From positions 98,233 to 162,232 of the forward strand of contig CAWIVN010000028.1 of the NCBI GenBank assembly GCA_963839515.1: a stretch of DNA of 64,000 nucleotides, read 5' to 3'. The stretch is from Fredericiella sp963839515. Lineage in GTDB: Bacteria > Chloroflexota > Anaerolineae > Caldilineales > Caldilineaceae. The translations under genes were made by a program, and so were the position numbers. This document shows, one piece after another, positions 33,468 to 51,067 of this stretch. How positions within the stretch are numbered: position 1 is the stretch's first letter; each line of letters opens with the position of its first letter. The notes below the pieces were generated by a model, which was not told where the DNA came from, did not search any database, and was given only the letters and a program-made list of their open reading frames with translations.

Positions 33468-36005
33468 ATGGTACTGCAAATAGCGTTGATCGCCAATAAT
33501 GGTAGTCATCTTGTGGCACAAGGCGATGGTCGGGATGTATTGGCAAACGCCAATGGAATTGGGGCGTGGGAGACATTCCGGTTGTTTAACCGGACTCGTC
33601 CAGGAGAAGAGCCCCGTCATGGGGACTCAGTGGTGCTGCAGGCCTGGAATAGTCGGTTTCTTTCCGCTGCCGGTGGTGGAGGCGGTTCAGTGAATGCAGC
33701 ACTTGGGTGGATTGAAGCGTCGACTACGTTTGTCATCGAGCGGGTTGGTGGAGCGGGGACGATTCGCTCCGGCGAGCAGGTCGCCCTCCGAGCAGCAAAC
33801 GGTAACTATATAGTCGCCGAAGGCGGTGGTGGTGGCGTCGTGAACGCGAACCGCACACGTCGCGGTCCGTGGGAAACGTTCACGATCCAGATATTTCGCC
33901 CGCAGCTGATACGACTTCACTCCTCGAGTGGCCGCTACACTACGGCGGAAGGCGGTGGCGGTACCCGGGTGATTGCGACCCGAACGAGCGTAGGGCTCTG
34001 GGAGACGTTTTCTCTCATCAATCTATCCCGTCCGGAGCGTGCCGTTCGCAACGGCGATGTTGTTGCGTTACAGACGTGGAACGGTAAATTTGTCCAAGTT
34101 TCCGGCACGCCGGCTGTCGTCAATGCGAACGCGAATAGAGCATTTACGGCAGCACAATTTACCATCTGTGCATCCGATGTGGATGAAATCGGACATGGGC
34201 AACGCGTCAATCTTCAATCTCGATCCACCTCCCAACTCATCGCAGTGCGCGCTGGAGTGCTCGTCGCAGATAGGTCATCCGTCACTGACGAAGCGTTTTT
34301 CACAGTCGAATTTGCCGAGCGATCGGGTATTGAGTTCAGGTGGGTGCCGGATGGGGCCACTCTTCCGGATCGCCCTTTTGCGTCTGCGCCCAGCTCGGAG
34401 TCAGGAGAACATAACCTGCTCGTGCTACATTTGTATGATGACACAGTAGGATACCCGCCCCTGACGGCTTCGAATGAGCAGATACGTGAAGCCATTTATG
34501 GCAGAGCGCCCAGCCTCGCGGTTTGGTTACGGAAGATGTCCGCCGGAGCCATTCGGGTCAGAGATGCGGGAGTATATGGGCCGCTACGAGTACCTTCCGT
34601 TGATGAAATAAGTAGGACAGGGGATATCAGTCCCCTGTTGACTGCTGCTGAAGACGCGGGGGCGCCTCTGAGTTCTTTTGCTCGTGACGGGGTCATAGAC
34701 AATGGGCGGGTGAAGTTAGTTAAACTAGGCCCTGGCGCCGGTGGTCAGATGCACGGAGCTTCGGGGGTGAGTCGCAGGGGCATTCGCTTCTCCGACAGAA
34801 TCGTCGGCGTAGGTGTTTCACAAGATGTGGATGAAGGCTCCCGCATGGTCTTGTGTCATGAAATCTCTCACCTTCTCCTCAACGTCGCAGATCGCTACGG
34901 GGAGCGGCAACCATTACGAGGTGATGTGATCGCGAACCGGACCTGGGTTGGCGACTGGGAAAAGTTTGTCATTGAGCGAGTCGACGGGACGGGTCCGATA
35001 GGGGGCGGTCACCGAGTAATGCTGCGTGCCCACAACGGGAGGCATTTATCGGTTGGCCCAAATCCACCCAACTTTGTCAATACAGAAGGCCCAGAAGCTG
35101 GCGACGCTCGCGTATTTATGATCGCAAACCTATCAGGAGGCGAAATCAGAAGCGGTTCTCATATAGGGCTACGCTCCAATGTGGGGCAATATGTGACGGC
35201 CGAATTAGGTGGGAATAGCACCCTTACGGCTAATCGAACCAGGGTTGGGGAGTGGGAGAAGTTTGAGATCCGGAGGGAGTTAGGCACCGGGAGCAGTATC
35301 TCATCAGGCGACCAGGTGAGCCTGAGAAGTTCTGGAGGCTTCTACGTCGTTGCGGAAACCGATGCCCGTAGCCGTCCACGTGATCCTAGAACTGATGCTA
35401 ATGATCAACAGCGCGGATACATTTGGGGGGCTGGGGCAGGACAAGGCGGCTATTTCGATAATTCGAGTTCGAATTACCGAGCAGTTATGTTGTCCCTCTG
35501 GGATCGCATACGGCTCGGGTGGGCTCGCGCTCGTTATCTCACGCCGGATAATCGAGGTAGCTATCTGCTTCGCCCTTTTATTGATTCTCGCCAAGCTCTG
35601 ATTCTATTCGATCCACAAAATCCAACGGAATGGTATACAGTCGAGAACCGACAGCGTCTTGAAGATGTGGATGAGGTTCCTTCTTCTGGAATCGTAATCT
35701 CTTGGCTAAATGAGGATGAAGGCTACTGGCGATGGTGGTTCAATCGTGCTAACGACCCGGAGTGGCACAATTATCGAGCTTTGTACCCTGCGGTCATTTC
35801 TGCAGCAGCACCAACCGTGCCTCCAAATATGATGGCTCGTCCGGTGGTGTTCAACCATGATTTATTGACTAAGCGAAACGATCCAGGCGCAGCATTCACC
35901 AATCAGGAGGTCATACTTCCGCTCGGCAATGGTGATCCGTCGCGTTTCCACCTGTCTTTCCACCCTGTGGCCAGCAGTAATAATGTTGCGATGTGCATTC
36001 GGTAA
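33468..36005 (+). CDS. Metallopeptidase (M6-like) interrupted by fascin-like beta-trefoil repeats
   Basis: 845 residues; AAGGAGG precedes the ATG. Residues ~1-280 are fascin-like repeats with the recurring motif NRTxxGxWExFxI (GAWETF, GPWETF, GLWETF). A peptidase domain starts near LLVLHLYDDTVGYPPLTAS and carries HEISH at 464-468, with a downstream aspartate (VADRYG) in the place of the third zinc ligand. Two more fascin-like repeats (GDWEKF ~490, GEWEKF ~600) follow. The peptidase then appears to resume at LSLWDRIRLGWARARYL (~677), a segment usually found soon after HExxH in M6 enzymes. No signal peptide is visible. Lower GC suggests transfer. M6 assignment is by motif only. Confidence 0.7.
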   Translation: MVLQIALIANNGSHLVAQGDGRDVLANANGIGAWETFRLFNRTRPGEEPRHGDSVVLQAWNSRFLSAAGGGGGSVNAALGWIEASTTFVIERVGGAGTIRSGEQVALRAANGNYIVAEGGGGGVVNANRTRRGPWETFTIQIFRPQLIRLHSSSGRYTTAEGGGGTRVIATRTSVGLWETFSLINLSRPERAVRNGDVVALQTWNGKFVQVSGTPAVVNANANRAFTAAQFTICASDVDEIGHGQRVNLQSRSTSQLIAVRAGVLVADRSSVTDEAFFTVEFAERSGIEFRWVPDGATLPDRPFASAPSSESGEHNLLVLHLYDDTVGYPPLTASNEQIREAIYGRAPSLAVWLRKMSAGAIRVRDAGVYGPLRVPSVDEISRTGDISPLLTAAEDAGAPLSSFARDGVIDNGRVKLVKLGPGAGGQMHGASGVSRRGIRFSDRIVGVGVSQDVDEGSRMVLCHEISHLLLNVADRYGERQPLRGDVIANRTWVGDWEKFVIERVDGTGPIGGGHRVMLRAHNGRHLSVGPNPPNFVNTEGPEAGDARVFMIANLSGGEIRSGSHIGLRSNVGQYVTAELGGNSTLTANRTRVGEWEKFEIRRELGTGSSISSGDQVSLRSSGGFYVVAETDARSRPRDPRTDANDQQRGYIWGAGAGQGGYFDNSSSNYRAVMLSLWDRIRLGWARARYLTPDNRGSYLLRPFIDSRQALILFDPQNPTEWYTVENRQRLEDVDEVPSSGIVISWLNEDEGYWRWWFNRANDPEWHNYRALYPAVISAAAPTVPPNMMARPVVFNHDLLTKRNDPGAAFTNQEVILPLGNGDPSRFHLSFHPVASSNNVAMCIR

Positions 36006-36006
36006 G

Positions 36007-36035
36007 TGTGCCTATGTGACCACTCCATAGGCACA
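36007..36035. terminator. Hairpin after the metallopeptidase gene
   Basis: TGTGCCTATG pairs with CATAGGCACA around a nine-base loop, starting two bases after the stop codon. No T-run directly follows. Confidence 0.6.
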
Positions 36036-36071
36036 AGCTCATTTAATTTCAGCCTGGCGCATATTGAACTT

Positions 36072-36244
36072 AGCTCGACTTTGTCCATTTTGCGCTTTGC
36101 GATTTCTGCTCTCCTGTGGGAGCGCGACAGAGTGAGGCCGAGAATTTTTGGACGTCACGTATTCACACCGACGTGCAAATAATTCATCTCTGGTAGTGAC
36201 TACGCAGGTGTGCTCGTTTAACGACAAATGGACAAAGTCGAGCT
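36072..36244. repeat. 19-bp inverted repeat pair bracketing 135 bp
   Basis: AGCTCGACTTTGTCCATTT (36072-36090) is the exact reverse complement of 36226-36244; flanking bases add partial matches. The right arm contains an ATG in frame with the STAND gene. The arms could be the ends of a small non-autonomous element or a regulatory dyad. No target-site duplication was identified. Confidence 0.6.
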
Positions 36245-36257
36245 TAGGAGCCAACAG

Positions 36258-39200
36258 ATGGCAGATCCGCATGAACTTGTTTCCCCGCAGGCGATCGGCA
36301 CAAATGGCGGCGGATCTACACACCCGCGCCAGCTTCCGCTGGGCGGCGACCAGATCGAGCGCCTGTCTGCGGCGCTGGAAACGGCATTTACACTCGACGA
36401 GCTGAACCACCTGATGGCGACAGGGCTGGACGGAGGCCTCAGCCTCAGCCTCGACGCAGTGGTGGCGGTCAAAGGGCGCAACCGCCGCGATATCTGCCAC
36501 GACCTGGTGCTGTGGGCGCTGGCTGACGAGCGCGTGGGGCTGCACGGCCTGTTGGCGGCGGCGCTGCGTACGAACGGCAGCAGCCCGCAACTGCTCGACT
36601 TGCAGAAAGAGTGGGCGGGCGTCGTCTTTACTCCGCCGGAGTGCCCTTACCCCGGCATGAAGCCCTTCACGACCGGCCAGCGGGCGCAGTTCTTTGGGCG
36701 CGTAGCCGAGACTGCCTTAGCCGTCGACCGCATGCGCAGGCATCCGTTCCTGGCCGTCATTGGCCCGTCCGGCAGCGGTAAGTCGTCGCTTTTGGCGGCC
36801 GGTATCCTTCCGGCGCTCGAATCCTCGCATCACTTTGGCGACAAGCGTTGGGTCGTGCGCACTCTGCGTCCAGGTGCTACACCGTACGACAGACTGGCAG
36901 CAACAGCCAGCCTGCCGTACGGCGCGTCAGACGGTATGATTGGAACAATCGCGGGCGTTGAGGCAGGGATGCGTGGGCTGCTGGTAGTAGACCAGTACGA
37001 GGAGCTTTTCACGATCGCAGGCGCCGAACAACGCGCTGCTTTCGAACGGACGCTCCTGCACCTCCTGGCGGCGCCCGATTTCTACCTGCTGTTGGCGGCG
37101 CGCGCCGACTTCTATTCCAATCTGATGGCCTCGCCGCTGTGGCCGCAGATACGCGAACACCGGCTGGAAATTGCGCCGCCGCGCGGCGATGCGCTGCGCG
37201 AGGCCATTATTCGACCGGCGCGTGACGTCGGCGTCGAGCTGGAGCCGGCACTGGTCGAGCGGCTGCTGGCCGATGCCGGCGACGAGCCCGGCGTACTGCC
37301 CTTCGTGCAGGAAACGCTGGTGATGCTGTGGGCGCACGCCGGCCGGCTTGCGATCGGGCTCGACGCCTACACCGACCTGGTAGGCGACAGAAGCGGGCGA
37401 TCGGGGCTGCAGGTAGCGCTTGCCGAGCACGCCGAGCACGTCTACCGCAACGTGCTGGCAAGCGACGCCGAACGTTCCGTAGCTCAGCGCATCCTGTTGC
37501 GGCTCGTACAGTTTGGCGAAGGCCGCGCCGACACGCGCCGCCAGCAGACGGTGGACGAACTGCGCACGGGCAGCATCTCCACTGAGGAGGCCATATTCGA
37601 CACGGTGCTGTCGGCGCTGACGGCCAACCGTCTGGTCACGTTGAGCGATGAGGCGCGGCGGGTGGACCTTTCGCACGAGTCGCTGATCCGCGGCTGGCCG
37701 CGCCTGTACACGTGGATTGACGGGCGCCGCGCGGCCGAGCTGACGCGGCGGCGGCTGGAGGAAAAGGCAGGTGAGCGGCTGCGGCTGCGCAAGGATCACG
37801 GGGCCGGCGCGGCCGCTGGGCTGCTCGACGCCGTGGAGCTGGCTGAGGCGGAAGCATGGGTCAAGGGACCGGACGCCGCCGAGCTGGGCGTCAGCGAACA
37901 GCTGGCGCAACTGGTGGCCGACAGTCGTAAGTCGATCGATGCCGCCGCGCTGGAGAAGGAGCGCGCTGCCCAGCGGCTGCGCCGCCGCAACCAGGGGCTG
38001 GCGATTGCCCTCGCTGCGGCGCTGGTGGCCGCTGCTGTGGCCGTGGTGTTCTATTTGAGTGCGCAGCGTGAGACGCAGAATGCAGTTAATGCGCAGGCCA
38101 CGGCTCAGGCTGAAGCACAGAACGCGCGCAACGCCGAAGCAAGTGCGCAAACCAATGCCGAGGAGGCGGCTGCGCAGGAGGCGATCGCCAACAATCAGCG
38201 AGCCACGGCCGTAGCCGAGCGAGCGGCGGCGGAGAGCGCCGAGGCAAGAGCGCAGAGCGAGACCGAAAACGCACGCGCGGCCGAGGCGACGGCGGAAGCG
38301 CGACGACTTGAGGCAGAAGCAACCGCCCGCCGCGCTCAGTCCGAGAACCTGGCTGCCCTGGCGCAACTGCGCATGCAGCGCGACGGCATCTACGATGATG
38401 TGAGCCTGCTGCTGGCGCGCGATGCTGTGCAAAGCACCTGGAACGCGCCCGAACACACTGTCACCGCCAACGCCGATGCAGCACTGAGCGCGGCTGTCGA
38501 CGGCTCAGCCTGGCGCATGTCACTGCCGTCCGCCCGGCAACGGCATCAAAGTCCGGTAAGCAGCGTCGCCTTCAGCCCCAGCGGCGACCTGGTCGCCAGC
38601 GCCAGTAGTGATGGCACCGTACGGCTGTGGCATGCACTTACCCTAGAACCACTGAAAATATTCGCAAGTGACACCGACAGAGTCACCTCGGTGGCGTTCA
38701 GCCCCGACGGCAGCACACTTGCCGGCGGCAGCGATGACCGTACCGTGCGGCTGTGGGATGTGCGAACGGGCGAGCCGCTGCGGACGCTGGAGCAGCACAC
38801 CGGTAATGTCTGGTCGGTGGCGTTCAGCCCAGACGGCAGCACGCTTGCCAGCGGCAGCCTGGACAACAGCGTGCGGCTGTGGGATGTGCGTACGGGCGAG
38901 CCACTGCGCAGGCTGGAGGGGCACACCGACGGCGTCAACTCGGTGGCATTCAGCCTCGACGGCAGCACCCTCGCCAGCGGCAGCGATGACAGCACCGTGC
39001 AGCTGTGGGACATGCAGACCGGCGAGCAACTGCGGACGCTGAAGGGGCACACCGACGCCGTCACCTCGGTGGCGTTCAGCCCGGACGGCAGCATCCTCGC
39101 CAGCGGCAGCGATGACCGTACCGTGCGGCTGTGGGATGTGGAGACCGGCGATCCGCTGGCTACGCTGGTGGGGCACACCGACAATGTCAGCTCGGTGGCG

Positions 39201-41360
39201 TTCAGCCCGGACGGCAGCACCCTCGCCAGCGGCAGCGGCGAATTCGGGGGAACAGATGACACCGTGCGGCTGTGGGATGTGGAGACCGGCGAGCCGCTGG
39301 CTACGCTGGAGGGGCACACCAGCCCTGTCAACTCGGTGGCGTTCAGCCCCGACGGCAGCACCCTCGCCAGCGGCAGTGATGATAAGACCCTGCGGCTGTG
39401 GGATGTGGGTACGGGCGAGCCGCTGCCTACTCTAAATGGGCACACCGGCCCGGTCACCTCGGTGGCGTTCAGCCCGGACGGCAGCATCCTCGCCAGCGGC
39501 AGTGGAGATCGTTTCGGAGTAACAGACAACACTGTGCGCCTGTGGGATGTGAAGACCGGCGAGCAGTTGGCTACGCTGAAGGGGCACACCGACGGTGTCT
39601 GGTCGGTGGCGTTCAGCCCGGACGGCAGCATGCTCGCCAGCGGCAGCGCTGACAACACCGTGCGGCTGTGGGATGTGCAGACCGGCGAGCAGCTGCGCAA
39701 GCTGGAAGGTCACACCGACGATGTCACCTCGGTGGCGTTCAGCCCGGACGGCAGCACGCTCGCCAGCGGCGGTGGATTTCGAGACGAAACCGTGCGGCTG
39801 TGGGATCTGCGTACGGGCGAGCAGTTGGCTACGCTGAAGGGGGACACCCTCAGTGTCAACTCGGTGGCGTTCAGCCCGGACGGCAAGACGCTCGCCAGCG
39901 GCGGTGGAGACGATACCGTGCGGCTGTGGGATGTGCGGACGGGCGAGCAGCTGCGCAAGCTGGAAGGTCACACCGGCGATGTCACATCGGTGGCGTTCAG
40001 CCCGGACGGCAGCACGCTCGCCAGCGGCGGTGGATCTCGAGACGAAACTGTGCGGCTGTGGGATGTGGAGACCGGCGAGCCACTGCGCACGTTGGAGGGG
40101 GACACCCTCAGTGTCAACTCAGTGGCCTTCAGCCCGGACGGCAGCACGCTCGCCGGCGGCGGTGGAGACAACACCGTGCGGCTGTGGGATGTGAGTACGG
40201 GCGAGCCACTGCGCACGCTGGAGGGACACACTGGCGGTGTCACCTCGGTGGTATTTAGCCCCGACGGCATCACGCTCGCCAGCGGCAGCGCTGACAACAC
40301 CGTGCAACTGTGGGCTGCGCGTACGGGCGAGCAGTTGGCTACCCTGGAGGGGCACACCGGCCCGGTCACCTCGGTGGCGTTCAGCCCGGACGGCAGCACG
40401 CTCGCCAGCGGCGGTGGATTTCGAGACGAAACCGTGCGGCTGTGGGATCTGCGGACGGGCGAGCAGTTGGCTACGCTGAAGGGACACACCGACGATGTCA
40501 GCTCGGTGGCGTTCAGCCCGGACGGCAAGACGCTCGCCAGCGGCAGCTATGACGACACCGTACGGCTGTGGGATGTGCAGACCGGCAAGCAGTTGGCTAC
40601 GCTGGAGGGACACACTTCCTATGTCACGTCGGTGGCCTTCAGCCCGGACGGCAGCACGCTCGCCAGCGGCAGCTATGACGATACCGTGCGGCTGTGGGAT
40701 GTGCAGGCTGATGCGCAGTTGCGGGCACTGCAGGGGCATTCTGTCAATTCGGTAGCCTTTAGCCCTGACGGCAGCACGCTCGCCAGCGGCGGCGATGACA
40801 AGACTGTGCGGCTGTGGGATGTGGAGACCGGCGAGCAGCTGAGGACGCTGGAGGGGCACACAGGCTCTGGCTTCTCAGCGAGGCTCGGAGTCGGCCAGAT
40901 GGCTCAGGACGGCGCGGTCTTCCTGACCGGCGTCACCTCGGTGGCGTTCAGCCCTGACGGCCGCACGCTCGCCAGCGGCGCCTATGACGACACCGTGCGG
41001 CTGTGGGATGTGCAGACCGGCGAGCAGCTGCCCACGCTGGATGGGGACGCTCGTTCTGTCCTCTCGGTGGCGTTCAGCCCCGACGGCGTCACGCTCGCCA
41101 GCGGCAGTCGGGACGACACCGTGCGGCTGTGGGATGTGCGTAGGAGCGAGCAAGTGCGCACGTTGAAGGCGGACAACGGCTCTGTCACCTCGATGGCGTT
41201 CAGCCCGGACGGCAGCACGCTCGCCAGCGGCAGCGATGACAACACCGTGCGGCTGTGGGATTCCACAATTGACGTGCTCCTTGCCAAGGCTGAGGAGCGC
41301 ATGCAACGCCCAGTGCACCTGCTTACAGACGCAGAGCTAATCGACCTGGGTCTCAAGTAG
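36258..41360 (+). CDS. EAD1-nSTAND1 NTPase with transmembrane segment and 21 WD40 repeats
   Basis: 1700 residues from ATG 36258, which has AGGAG seven bases upstream; ATG 36228 lies inside an inverted repeat. Residues ~30-105 (LSAALETAFTLDELNHLMAT…ICHDLVLWALAD) match the effector-associated domain EAD1, a death-fold-like adaptor. The nSTAND1 NTPase has P-loop GPSGSGKSSLLAAG (~169) and Walker B VVDQYEELF (~243), then a winged-helix-type region. One transmembrane helix (~577-598) leads into an Ala/Glu/Gln-rich coiled coil. From ~764 there are 21 WD40 repeats (SVAFSPDGSTLASGS…VRLWDV), enough for three seven-bladed propellers. Known relatives are thought to be sensors in NTP-dependent conflict systems; the effector here is not identified. 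Confidence 0.9.
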   Translation: MADPHELVSPQAIGTNGGGSTHPRQLPLGGDQIERLSAALETAFTLDELNHLMATGLDGGLSLSLDAVVAVKGRNRRDICHDLVLWALADERVGLHGLLAAALRTNGSSPQLLDLQKEWAGVVFTPPECPYPGMKPFTTGQRAQFFGRVAETALAVDRMRRHPFLAVIGPSGSGKSSLLAAGILPALESSHHFGDKRWVVRTLRPGATPYDRLAATASLPYGASDGMIGTIAGVEAGMRGLLVVDQYEELFTIAGAEQRAAFERTLLHLLAAPDFYLLLAARADFYSNLMASPLWPQIREHRLEIAPPRGDALREAIIRPARDVGVELEPALVERLLADAGDEPGVLPFVQETLVMLWAHAGRLAIGLDAYTDLVGDRSGRSGLQVALAEHAEHVYRNVLASDAERSVAQRILLRLVQFGEGRADTRRQQTVDELRTGSISTEEAIFDTVLSALTANRLVTLSDEARRVDLSHESLIRGWPRLYTWIDGRRAAELTRRRLEEKAGERLRLRKDHGAGAAAGLLDAVELAEAEAWVKGPDAAELGVSEQLAQLVADSRKSIDAAALEKERAAQRLRRRNQGLAIALAAALVAAAVAVVFYLSAQRETQNAVNAQATAQAEAQNARNAEASAQTNAEEAAAQEAIANNQRATAVAERAAAESAEARAQSETENARAAEATAEARRLEAEATARRAQSENLAALAQLRMQRDGIYDDVSLLLARDAVQSTWNAPEHTVTANADAALSAAVDGSAWRMSLPSARQRHQSPVSSVAFSPSGDLVASASSDGTVRLWHALTLEPLKIFASDTDRVTSVAFSPDGSTLAGGSDDRTVRLWDVRTGEPLRTLEQHTGNVWSVAFSPDGSTLASGSLDNSVRLWDVRTGEPLRRLEGHTDGVNSVAFSLDGSTLASGSDDSTVQLWDMQTGEQLRTLKGHTDAVTSVAFSPDGSILASGSDDRTVRLWDVETGDPLATLVGHTDNVSSVAFSPDGSTLASGSGEFGGTDDTVRLWDVETGEPLATLEGHTSPVNSVAFSPDGSTLASGSDDKTLRLWDVGTGEPLPTLNGHTGPVTSVAFSPDGSILASGSGDRFGVTDNTVRLWDVKTGEQLATLKGHTDGVWSVAFSPDGSMLASGSADNTVRLWDVQTGEQLRKLEGHTDDVTSVAFSPDGSTLASGGGFRDETVRLWDLRTGEQLATLKGDTLSVNSVAFSPDGKTLASGGGDDTVRLWDVRTGEQLRKLEGHTGDVTSVAFSPDGSTLASGGGSRDETVRLWDVETGEPLRTLEGDTLSVNSVAFSPDGSTLAGGGGDNTVRLWDVSTGEPLRTLEGHTGGVTSVVFSPDGITLASGSADNTVQLWAARTGEQLATLEGHTGPVTSVAFSPDGSTLASGGGFRDETVRLWDLRTGEQLATLKGHTDDVSSVAFSPDGKTLASGSYDDTVRLWDVQTGKQLATLEGHTSYVTSVAFSPDGSTLASGSYDDTVRLWDVQADAQLRALQGHSVNSVAFSPDGSTLASGGDDKTVRLWDVETGEQLRTLEGHTGSGFSARLGVGQMAQDGAVFLTGVTSVAFSPDGRTLASGAYDDTVRLWDVQTGEQLPTLDGDARSVLSVAFSPDGVTLASGSRDDTVRLWDVRRSEQVRTLKADNGSVTSMAFSPDGSTLASGSDDNTVRLWDSTIDVLLAKAEERMQRPVHLLTDAELIDLGLK

Positions 41361-41377
41361 CGTACATAAGACGACGA

Positions 41378-41600
41378 GTGAAGCTCACCCCTGCCGCAAG
41401 GTATGTCGTGCCGTTCCTGCAGGCGGCGGGGCGGAACAACGATCCCCACTGTATTCACGACTAGGTGACGTTTACGGACGACCGCGTGGTCCTCGCCGAC
41501 CACCAAATGCAACGCTGGGCACAGTAGCACGGATTATAGGCTGCGCTAGACACACGAACATGCCGCTCGCGTTGGTGGAGGCAAAGGTGGGCTATATAGC
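41378..41600 (+). pseudogene. Decayed N-terminal fragment of type I restriction enzyme HsdR
   Basis: In one frame, KLTPAARYVVPFLQAAGRNN and DPHCIHD, a TAG (41462), then VTFTDDRVVLADHQMQR, match the HsdR N-terminus (typically …KYVxPxLQxAGWDNDPHSI…VTFTDGRIVV…). A frameshift then yields ARHTNMPLALVEAKVGY, matching the PD-(D/E)xK nuclease strand (P-L-A-L-V-E-A-K). Stop codon plus frameshift and absence of the helicase part show a dead remnant. Family recognition is from memory of conserved motifs. Confidence 0.7.
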
Positions 41601-41980
41601 AAGAAGGGCCATGAACTATCCAGTAGACTGAGGCGCGTCACAGTTCCGGGCACGCCGTTTTGTATTTTGTTGACTGCATAGCCGTTGGTTTCGGGGCAGT
41701 TTCTGGCTGTTGTTGAGTCTTTCACACTGTACACCTTTTGTATAGGTAAGGGTGATTATTATGCAAAGAAAGAACATATGAGCTAGGCCAAAATTCATGA
41801 GTCCCGGTAAAGCCGGCACATGGAAAGCATTTGGTAGGCACGCCGAGTAACCTTCCTCGGCGTAACGAGGTAAGGCCTCTGGCGAAATGAGGGTGTTTGC
41901 ATCAACTCATTAAGCACAGAGGCCTTCTCGTATTACTTCAATTTGGGGCCCGCTTTACCCACGAGCCTCACACAAGCCAC
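41601..41980. other. Non-coding tail of the island with two inverted repeats
   Basis: No supported gene. Two dyads occur: ACGCCGAG (41840-41847) with CTCGGCGT (41856-41863), and AAGGCCTCTG (41872-41881) with CAGAGGCCTT (41917-41926). They lie downstream of the alpha-2-macroglobulin stop on the minus strand and could serve as its terminator region. Confidence 0.45.
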
Positions 41981-47942
<5,962 letters not shown>

Positions 47943-48054
47943 AACGACCTCCTATTGACGCTGTTGCTTAGGAATACGAATTGCTAACACAACCTTGACG
48001 AGAAACTACGAGACGTTGTTCCCCGTATTCTCGGGACGTGATGCGGCGGGAGGG

Positions 48055-48115
48055 CACAAGGTCCGGCGTGGAGCAGGCGCGGACGCCTGCGCTCCAGTTC
48101 CCGCCGGACCTTGTG
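48055..48115. repeat. Interspersed repeat family B (copy 3) with nested family C element
   Basis: CACAAGGTCCGGCG (48055-48068) and CGCCGGACCTTGTG (48102-48115) are the arms. Between them lies the family C palindrome 48070-48095, also seen alone at 16354-16379. It separates pbpC from the alpha-2-macroglobulin gene. Confidence 0.85.
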
Positions 48116-48144
48116 GTCCTACGGCTCCTGCCCCAAACACAGGA

Positions 48145-50824
<2,680 letters not shown>

Positions 50825-50831
50825 ACTCTAC

Positions 50832-50837
50832 AGTATA
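50832..50837 (-). promoter_or_regulatory. -10 box for a leaderless pbpC transcript
   Basis: TATACT on the minus strand ends seven bases before the pbpC start codon at 50824, leaving no room for a ribosome site. The -35 region is weak. Confidence 0.5.
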
Positions 50838-50872
50838 CGTCTACCACAGGTCGAGTGTTCCACGCAAACACC

Positions 50873-50912
50873 GCCAGGAGGTACCCACTCCTGGAGGTGG
50901 GTACCTCCTGGC
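50873..50912. repeat. Interspersed palindrome, family A (copy 1)
   Basis: GCCAGGAGGTACCCAC (50873-50888) and its exact reverse complement (50897-50912) surround TCCTGGAG. Related copies, sharing the core TCCTGGAGGT, are at 56702-56751 and 60174-60207. It lies between divergent genes. Confidence 0.8.
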
Positions 50913-50982
50913 ACATCACAGCGCTATGTCCTAGAACGCTTCCTGGAAGCCCACAAATTATGAATACTCGCGAAAAGAACAC

Positions 50983-51011
50983 TTGTTCTACAGAATAAGC
51001 TGTGCTATATT
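50983..51011 (+). promoter_or_regulatory. Promoter of the VOC gene with extended -10
   Basis: TTGTTC (50983-50988), 17-base spacer, TATATT (51006-51011) preceded by TGC. Start expected near 51018, giving a ~50-base leader with a strong AAGGAGGAGG site. Confidence 0.65.
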
Positions 51012-51067
51012 GGCTTTCCCTATAAGGAGAACCGAAGCGCAAAAGAAAAACCAAGGAGGAGGAAACC

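Noticed and set aside
36927..38456. 509-codon open frame on the minus strand
   Set aside because: Antisense to the NTPase part of the STAND gene; no family features.
38668..41280. Possible CRISPR or satellite array
   Set aside because: The ~126-base periodicity is explained fully by coding WD40 repeats; no short identical repeats with unique spacers.
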